Source: an uncultured Dysosmobacter sp.
GTDB lineage: Bacteria > Bacillota > Clostridia > Oscillospirales > Oscillospiraceae
Direction: 5' to 3'
DNA: 64,000 bases
NCBI GenBank assembly: GCA_934565855.1
Contig: CAKTIO010000001.1
Span: 372,001-436,000 of the forward strand
Below the pieces are notes generated by a model. It was not told the DNA's origin. It did not search any database and saw only the letters and a list, made by a program, of their open reading frames with translations. Shown here one piece after another: positions 59,222 to 64,000 of the stretch (positions are counted from its first letter, which is position 1; each line of letters starts with the position of its first letter). Made by a program: the position numbers and the translations under genes.

Positions 59222-60967
59222 ATGTTTGATAATAATAAATTAGGTGAGATTCGTCCTAATCAGTTGATAACTACATTTGGCCCAGGTTCTATTGTGGATG
59301 CCGTGAAAGATTCCGTCACGGTTCTGGACTTGAACTATTGGAAGGAAAAAGGAAAGAAAATTATAGATGGCAGATTGGCCTCATATTTGGGCGTTGACTG
59401 CTTTTATATGCCACGGACTTCTTATAGCGGAGATATTCCTGTGGTCTCATTCCCTTATATGCATGTTTGCTCCAATGTGAAATGTGGGAGAATATTTGAT
59501 TTAAGAGAGAATTTTGACCTAGATCGATATCTGAAGTTTGGTGTAACTTGTCCGGAATGTCATAGACAGGCTTATCCTTCTCGTTTTATTACTATTTGTG
59601 AGAACGGCCATATGGATGATTTCCCTTGGAGCTGGTGGGTTCACGGTGGCAATACAACCTGCAAAGGTACGATGAGGATGTATTCAACTGGCAATACATC
59701 AACGCTTGCAGATATGTGGGTTGAATGTTCCTGTGGGGCACGACGGAGTATGAGCGGCGCAACGCAGCATGAGAATTTTGAAGGTATGAAATGTTCCGGA
59801 CATCATCCGTTCCGGCCAAATCATAAAAATGAAAAATGCGATAAGGAAATGATTCCTTCTCAGCGTGGCGCGTCGAATGTGTATTTTCCAGTAATGAGAA
59901 GTGCCATATCCATTCCACCTTGGATCAATCCGCTTTATAACTTGATTGATGAGCATTTGCGCTTAATTGACAGCTATGAAGAAGATTTTGGAGAGATGGG
60001 ATTAGACAAAGTGTATCAAAAATATTTCTCTGCATTTACAAGAGAAGAATTTGATGCAGCTTTATTGCGCAGAAGACAGAACATCAAAGAGTTCACAGAG
60101 ATTAAGCAGATGGAATACAACGCCATTACGCATCACGCAGATCCTGTGTACGCCTCCAACAAAAAGCATTTTAAGGCTGAGGAGGATCCGCTTCCGGATT
60201 ATCTGCTCCCGTATTTTAAGAGAGTCATTCGCATTACACGATTAAGAGAAGTGAGAGTGCTGCTTGGCTTCACTCGTGTAGATGCTCCGGATCCAGATGC
60301 CGATGAGCAGACAAATATCGTTTATCTAAATAAGGGTAAGACTGAAAAATGGCTTCCTGCTGCAGAAGTGCACGGTGAAGGTATCTTTATTGAGTTTAAT
60401 AGGGATAGTATTGATGCGTGGTTGAGAGATCCAGAACTGGGAGCACTTTCTCAGAAATATGCGCAGTGCTATAAGGAATTCTGTGAATCTAAAGAATGGA
60501 CTGTTACCACATTACGAGATGCAAGGTATGTCCTGATGCATACGTTCGCACATTTGTTGATTAAGCAGATGTCAATGTCCTCGGGGTACTCTTCATCCGC
60601 TATTCGTGAGCGTATTTATTTTGGGGATGATATGTCTGGTGTGTTGCTCTATACCGGAAGTGCCGATAAAGAAGGCTCCCTTGGTGGACTTGTAGAATTA
60701 GGAAATATTGATCAGCTTATTGTTTTGATGAAAGACGCTTTCCAAGAAGCACTGGTTTGCACAAATGATCCGGAATGCCTTAACAATGTGCCGGCTGGTA
60801 ATAATTCAAATGGCGCGGCGTGCCATTCCTGCTGTATGGTCTCAGAAACAGCTTGCGAGAATGGAAATCGCATGTTGGATCGCGGACTAATTGTGCCTAT
60901 TGACGGAAGAGAAAATCAGTCTTATTTTAAAACTTTGGTGGAAGAACTATGTCAACTGGAAGTATAA
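59222..60967 (+). CDS. drmB: DISARM protein DrmB (DUF1998)
   Basis: Protein of 581 residues. It begins with GEIRPNQLITTFGPGSIVDA, a DrmB trait, and carries cysteine pairs CSNVKCGRIFDL and CPECHRQAYPS, then ICENGHMDDFPWSWWVH. The DUF1998 core is near residues 430-500: LMHTFAHLLIKQMSMSSGYS, then RIYFGDDMSGVLLYTGS. C-terminal CHSCCMVSETACENGNRMLD completes the zinc sites. It forms a complex with DrmA. It lies 6 bases behind drmA and overlaps drmC by 19. Confidence 0.93.
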   Translation: MFDNNKLGEIRPNQLITTFGPGSIVDAVKDSVTVLDLNYWKEKGKKIIDGRLASYLGVDCFYMPRTSYSGDIPVVSFPYMHVCSNVKCGRIFDLRENFDLDRYLKFGVTCPECHRQAYPSRFITICENGHMDDFPWSWWVHGGNTTCKGTMRMYSTGNTSTLADMWVECSCGARRSMSGATQHENFEGMKCSGHHPFRPNHKNEKCDKEMIPSQRGASNVYFPVMRSAISIPPWINPLYNLIDEHLRLIDSYEEDFGEMGLDKVYQKYFSAFTREEFDAALLRRRQNIKEFTEIKQMEYNAITHHADPVYASNKKHFKAEEDPLPDYLLPYFKRVIRITRLREVRVLLGFTRVDAPDPDADEQTNIVYLNKGKTEKWLPAAEVHGEGIFIEFNRDSIDAWLRDPELGALSQKYAQCYKEFCESKEWTVTTLRDARYVLMHTFAHLLIKQMSMSSGYSSSAIRERIYFGDDMSGVLLYTGSADKEGSLGGLVELGNIDQLIVLMKDAFQEALVCTNDPECLNNVPAGNNSNGAACHSCCMVSETACENGNRMLDRGLIVPIDGRENQSYFKTLVEELCQLEV

Positions 60968-61605
60968 GCTTAGATATTTTGTTAAACAAAATTCTCACGG
61001 ATGCTATATCTGGTGGAAATGAGTCTATCAGAGCCATTCAGAAGAGATACCCATCTCTTTCTGAAAAAGAAGCTTATGAAATTCTTGCCATGGTTTCAGC
61101 GACTGCCCAAAGTAATGATGATAGCGCTGAATTAGTTGTTACAGCACCACCTTCTTTTGCGTTGAAAACAAAACCGACAAAGGTTACCGTAAGAGAAATG
61201 CTTATGGGAGCTAGGAAGAGCATTCTAATCACCGGGTACTCCCTCTCGAATTATTTCGCCGAGTTAGTCGATTGTGTAATTCAAAAGAGCCAAGAAGGCG
61301 TTCTCGTGAAATTTTTTGTGAATGACATTGAGAGCCAGAAGGCCTTTGACCGTTTATGCTGCTATAAGGGAAACTTCCTGCGAATTTATAACTATCCAAA
61401 ACAGGAAGATAAAATGTCTGCTCTTCATGCAAAGGTGATTTCTGTTGACCAAGCGGATACGCTGATTACATCCGCAAACCTTTCATATCATGGACAGGAA
61501 GGAAATATCGAGTTGGGGGCACGGATTCATTCAAAAGAATTGGCTAAACAAGTAGAGGATATATTTACTTTATTGGTGTTCAAGGGGATGTTTATCGAAC
61601 TATAA
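60949..61605 (+). CDS. drmC: DISARM phospholipase D-like protein DrmC
   Basis: Protein of 218 residues of the PLD superfamily. One HKD motif is clear at about residues 159-178: HAKVISVDQADTLITSANLS. The front half (about 80-130) has the matching SILITGYSLSNYFAEL, so it is a single-motif protein that would need to dimerise to form a nuclease site. In DISARM, drmC follows drmB and its contribution to defence is reported to be less essential than that of drmA and drmB. It overlaps drmB by 19 bases and ends the DISARM set. Confidence 0.92.
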   Translation: MSTGSISLDILLNKILTDAISGGNESIRAIQKRYPSLSEKEAYEILAMVSATAQSNDDSAELVVTAPPSFALKTKPTKVTVREMLMGARKSILITGYSLSNYFAELVDCVIQKSQEGVLVKFFVNDIESQKAFDRLCCYKGNFLRIYNYPKQEDKMSALHAKVISVDQADTLITSANLSYHGQEGNIELGARIHSKELAKQVEDIFTLLVFKGMFIEL

Positions 61606-61624
61606 GCTTTATGGAGGTGTGCCA

Positions 61625-62224
61625 ATGAATTTAAGCTTAAAACATAAGCTAATGCTGCAATCATTGAGTCCATTGGCTTTTTTGACTATTATACGCAATT
61701 TCAAATTTACCCCCGTCAGCGAACTTGCTGAAAATCAGTCATATTGGGGAGAATTTGTTCGCCTTAATAATGTGCTAATTGTTGTGTTTTTGTTATGTGC
61801 TACATGGATTTTAGCAGCAATCATATCTTTTATTTCTTTTACAGCCTTTAGATGGACTGATAAGAAACAAGGGTATCAGCTTTCTTCCTTCATAGAAAAA
61901 GAGGATGCAAGTTTGAATTTTTTTATGACAATGATTATACCGCTTTTGATCGATGATGTAGGAACGATTCAGGGAGCGGTAACATTCCTTATCATTGTGG
62001 TTATGATGTGTGCGCTGTTAAGCAAAACACATTTGTACTATGCAAATCCTGTATTGGCAATCTTAGGTTACCGAGTCTATGAGGTTACCTTTAAAAGTAA
62101 CCCTGACTTTAATAATGAAGTTTGCTTGGCTGTAGTGAAAGGTAGGTTTCTAAAAAATCCGGGCACAGTAGAATATAAAGTGATTAATGATACAGTCCTG
62201 TACATGAAGGAGATGAACAAATGA
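61625..62224 (+). CDS. kwaA: Kiwa membrane protein KwaA
   Basis: Membrane protein of 199 residues with about four helices (about 8-22, 45-70, 95-112, 116-138), which is the expected KwaA topology. ATG 61625 is preferred over the GTG at 61619 because GGAGG (61613-61617) is 7 bases before it. The stop overlaps kwaB as ATGA. In the Kiwa system KwaA senses phage attachment at the membrane and acts with KwaB. The call rests on topology, size and the KwaB neighbour; the primary sequence of KwaA is poorly conserved. Confidence 0.8.
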   Translation: MNLSLKHKLMLQSLSPLAFLTIIRNFKFTPVSELAENQSYWGEFVRLNNVLIVVFLLCATWILAAIISFISFTAFRWTDKKQGYQLSSFIEKEDASLNFFMTMIIPLLIDDVGTIQGAVTFLIIVVMMCALLSKTHLYYANPVLAILGYRVYEVTFKSNPDFNNEVCLAVVKGRFLKNPGTVEYKVINDTVLYMKEMNK

Positions 62225-63168
62225 CCAAGGAAGAAATTCAGGCATCGATTAAGTCAATAATGTTTTCTGGTGCAGTCTGCGGGATTGAAATGTATGCCAG
62301 TCTACGCAATGAAAATGGGTATCATATCAAAAAAATGAGGGCAACAGACAAGTTGCTTTCTAGCACAAAAGATAAGGTGACAGGTTTTATCAATTGTACC
62401 TATCTTGCAGAGGATGCAGAATTTGACACATCAGAAAATATTGCAGACAATAAGAAAGAATTTTATGAGATTAGTCTGACAGAGAGTTATAGACCATTTG
62501 CTTTCCTTGATGGTGCTGAAAAGTGTACAGAGTATTACTCGGAAAGTGATAAAAATAAACTGTCTGGATTTCTTTTTAGAATTAATTTGAATGACCAGTA
62601 CTTTTGGGTTTATCAACATATATACTCTGTATCAAGAATTGATCGAAGTAAGAACATAATAGCCCGACTTACTGGAGATACGTACGATGAAGTTGATAGC
62701 GATATTGTGCAGATAGATTCACGAGCAGATATAATTATCTTTTCTTCAAGTGTTGTTACAGCGAAAATGGATCTTATGCAGAGATTTTTTGGGTTTGAGC
62801 AATACATACGAGCGGGAGCACAGAAGACGATTGAGATTATTCGCGATCTGGATATTGTAGATAGCCTTGAAAAGTTTGTTGCGTTTGAAAATAAAAGCAA
62901 GTTGACGAATGCAAAGAAGTTATTAAAGGCAAAGAATTCGCCTGTTTTGCAGATGAAAAAGAACGATTTGTTAGAGAATCTGAAAAAGCATTCTCGCTAC
63001 AAAACTATGTTCAAGTTTGAAGAAGATCATATTGTGATTTCTTCACAAAAAGAAGCAGCGGCATTTATTAAAATGTTGAATGATGATATTGTTCGGTCTG
63101 AACTCACAGGAAAAGAATATGACAGCTCCAGCAAAATGCTTTTGGGTCCAGTGGGAGCAAGTCAATGA
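62221..63168 (+). CDS. kwaB: Kiwa effector KwaB (DUF4868)
   Basis: Protein of 315 residues resembling DUF4868/KwaB. The middle has YESFRPFAFL-like SYRPFAFLDGAEKC, then SVSRIDRSKNIIARL and the C-terminal KFVAFENKSKLTNAKKLLKA, followed by PVLQMKKNDLLENLKKH. KwaB binds DNA and stops phage replication when released or activated at KwaA. ATG overlaps the kwaA stop (ATGA), as in known Kiwa pairs. It lies 20 bases behind the last DISARM gene via kwaA, so both systems may be expressed together. Confidence 0.85.
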   Translation: MTKEEIQASIKSIMFSGAVCGIEMYASLRNENGYHIKKMRATDKLLSSTKDKVTGFINCTYLAEDAEFDTSENIADNKKEFYEISLTESYRPFAFLDGAEKCTEYYSESDKNKLSGFLFRINLNDQYFWVYQHIYSVSRIDRSKNIIARLTGDTYDEVDSDIVQIDSRADIIIFSSSVVTAKMDLMQRFFGFEQYIRAGAQKTIEIIRDLDIVDSLEKFVAFENKSKLTNAKKLLKAKNSPVLQMKKNDLLENLKKHSRYKTMFKFEEDHIVISSQKEAAAFIKMLNDDIVRSELTGKEYDSSSKMLLGPVGASQ

Positions 63169-63192
63169 CTGACCAATGATAGGAAAATATAG

Positions 63193-63531
63193 ATGAGTGA
63201 TAGAAGAAAAAAGGCTTCTATGTCACAGGTGCTGGCAGATATAAAACCTTACATAACGAAAAAGTTTATGGCGGCTCCCTGTGTTAAGGAGCAAGACATT
63301 CAGGTTATTTGTCAAATTCTCCTGCCCAGATACAAGAATGTGCAGCTCATGCAGGGTCTGACCAACAACAAGCCGGATTTCAGAATTCAGGTAAAAGGTT
63401 TGTTCGGGACAGAAGAGAAACGGTTTGAAGTGATTGGCAGTGATAAGAAAAGACCGGCAATCAAGAAGAAATCTGACCTGGGCTGGATTGATCGGTTGGA
63501 AGAAATAGATGCTGCATTAGATGATTTTTGA
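63193..63531 (+). CDS. Small basic protein of unknown function behind Kiwa
   Basis: Protein of 112 residues, Lys-rich, with KPDFRIQVKGLFGTEEKRFEVIG in the middle. I do not recognise it. It lies 24 bases behind kwaB with no terminator between, so it is probably on the defence transcript. The N-terminal RRKKASMSQVLADIKPYITKK is helical and charged. It may be an element gene downstream of the island or an additional component. Confidence 0.65.
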   Translation: MSDRRKKASMSQVLADIKPYITKKFMAAPCVKEQDIQVICQILLPRYKNVQLMQGLTNNKPDFRIQVKGLFGTEEKRFEVIGSDKKRPAIKKKSDLGWIDRLEEIDAALDDF

Positions 63532-63562
63532 TGGCGATGCAGTGTGGAGGAGGTGCGGCTAA

Positions 63563-64000
63563 GTGACCTGGGCTGAATATTATGAGCGATATGACGGATG
63601 GCAGGAAAATACTCAGTATAGCCGTCTGGCCTCTATCGAGGACTTCGGACCGGATGGAAGTCCATCTGAGGAAATATGTGACTGCATTCAGTATGTGGAT
63701 ACGCGCACAGCGACCAGCATTCTTCGCAGAGCATTAGCAGCGGGAGTCCGGTTTCGAGCCGCGGAAGTTGCGGAGATTGCAGATAGCGGGCAAATCGAAG
63801 ATGAAGAAGTACTGGAAAAACTGATTCAGACAACAGTGGATGCTTATACGGGGGAACAGCTGGATACGCTGCTGAGCTGTCTTCCTGATCCGGAACCGGT
63901 GTTTGAGCTGATTGATAAGATTACTTCGAAACCAACGCACTTTACAGAGGAGGATGTTCTGACACTGCTTCCTAATCTGCCAGATGAGGAATCTATCTAT
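63563..64000 (+). CDS. Unknown acidic protein, cut by the window end
   Basis: The frame starts at GTG 63563 behind GGAGGAGG (63547-63554) and stays open for 146 codons to the window end. It begins VTWAEYYERYDGWQENTQ and is acidic with repeated helical segments containing LPDPEP and LPNLPDEE. Not recognised. It appears in the same orientation 31 bases after the previous gene. Its real length and role cannot be seen. Confidence 0.6.
   Translation, partial: MTWAEYYERYDGWQENTQYSRLASIEDFGPDGSPSEEICDCIQYVDTRTATSILRRALAAGVRFRAAEVAEIADSGQIEDEEVLEKLIQTTVDAYTGEQLDTLLSCLPDPEPVFELIDKITSKPTHFTEEDVLTLLPNLPDEESIY

Noticed and set aside
46976..61605. BREX or type I restriction interpretation of the defence genes
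   Set aside because: There is no PglZ, BrxL, BrxC, HsdS or HsdR; DrmA, DrmB and DrmC signatures are present instead.
46976..61605. Straight class 2 DISARM
   Set aside because: No drmE is seen although a cytosine methylase is present; the SNF2 helicase points to class 1.

Overview
The window looks like a chromosomal segment of a spore-forming, GC-rich Clostridia member, most likely of the Oscillospiraceae. This is inferred from AGGAGG-type ribosome binding sites, sporulation genes (BofA, SpoIID), a four-cysteine ribosomal protein S18 and strong GCC/CTG codon preference. No rRNA, tRNA or CRISPR array was seen.

Positions 1-36936 are ordinary core genome. In order they hold: the end of a fatty acid synthesis operon (fabG-fabF-fabZ) and a MarR regulator; a GltS-type carrier with a TAXI binding protein; DegV; an MscS channel; thioredoxin with an unusual flavin reductase that lacks the NADPH-binding signature; rpe and recR; a complete dipeptide/oligopeptide ABC operon ending in a HELAH metalloprotease-like membrane protein; an AI-2E family protein; a lipid kinase with a Nudix hydrolase; two lipoproteins, one AT-rich and foreign-looking; a cupin; dusB with an ECF sigma/anti-sigma pair; queT behind an attenuator-type leader RNA; rpsF-ssb-rpsR; a PhoP/PhoR-like two-component system with an HtrA protease; two cell-wall/sporulation-type secreted proteins; tadA; yaaL-bofA; and rplM-rpsI.

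Directly after the rpsI terminator (about 37.0 kb) the DNA becomes accessory. Positions 37-46.5 kb are the remains of one or more integrative conjugative elements: parA, parB, DUF3848/DUF3849 protein, mobC, CD1845-family protein, an AlbA_2 regulator and a DtxR-type regulator. Three chimeric deletion junctions were found (near 39815, 44085 and 45350). They leave one relaxase without its C-terminal part, another without its N-terminal part, and broken replication, sigma and ABC-transporter genes. The transfer functions visible here therefore look disabled.

Positions 46.7-63.2 kb are a tightly packed, lower-GC defence island on the + strand with its own promoter. It contains a small HTH protein, a type III-like adenine methyltransferase (Mod), a type III-like helicase/restriction subunit (Res), a C5-cytosine methyltransferase, a SNF2 helicase (DrmD-like), DrmA, DrmB and DrmC, then a KwaA/KwaB (Kiwa) pair. 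The cytosine methyltransferase is fused by gene overlap to the DrmD-type SNF2 gene, and a Mod/Res pair heads the same run. That combines features usually assigned to DISARM class 1 (drmD, adenine methylase) and class 2 (cytosine methylase). This composite DISARM-Kiwa array is the most interesting system in the window. Two unrecognised genes follow and the last runs off the end.
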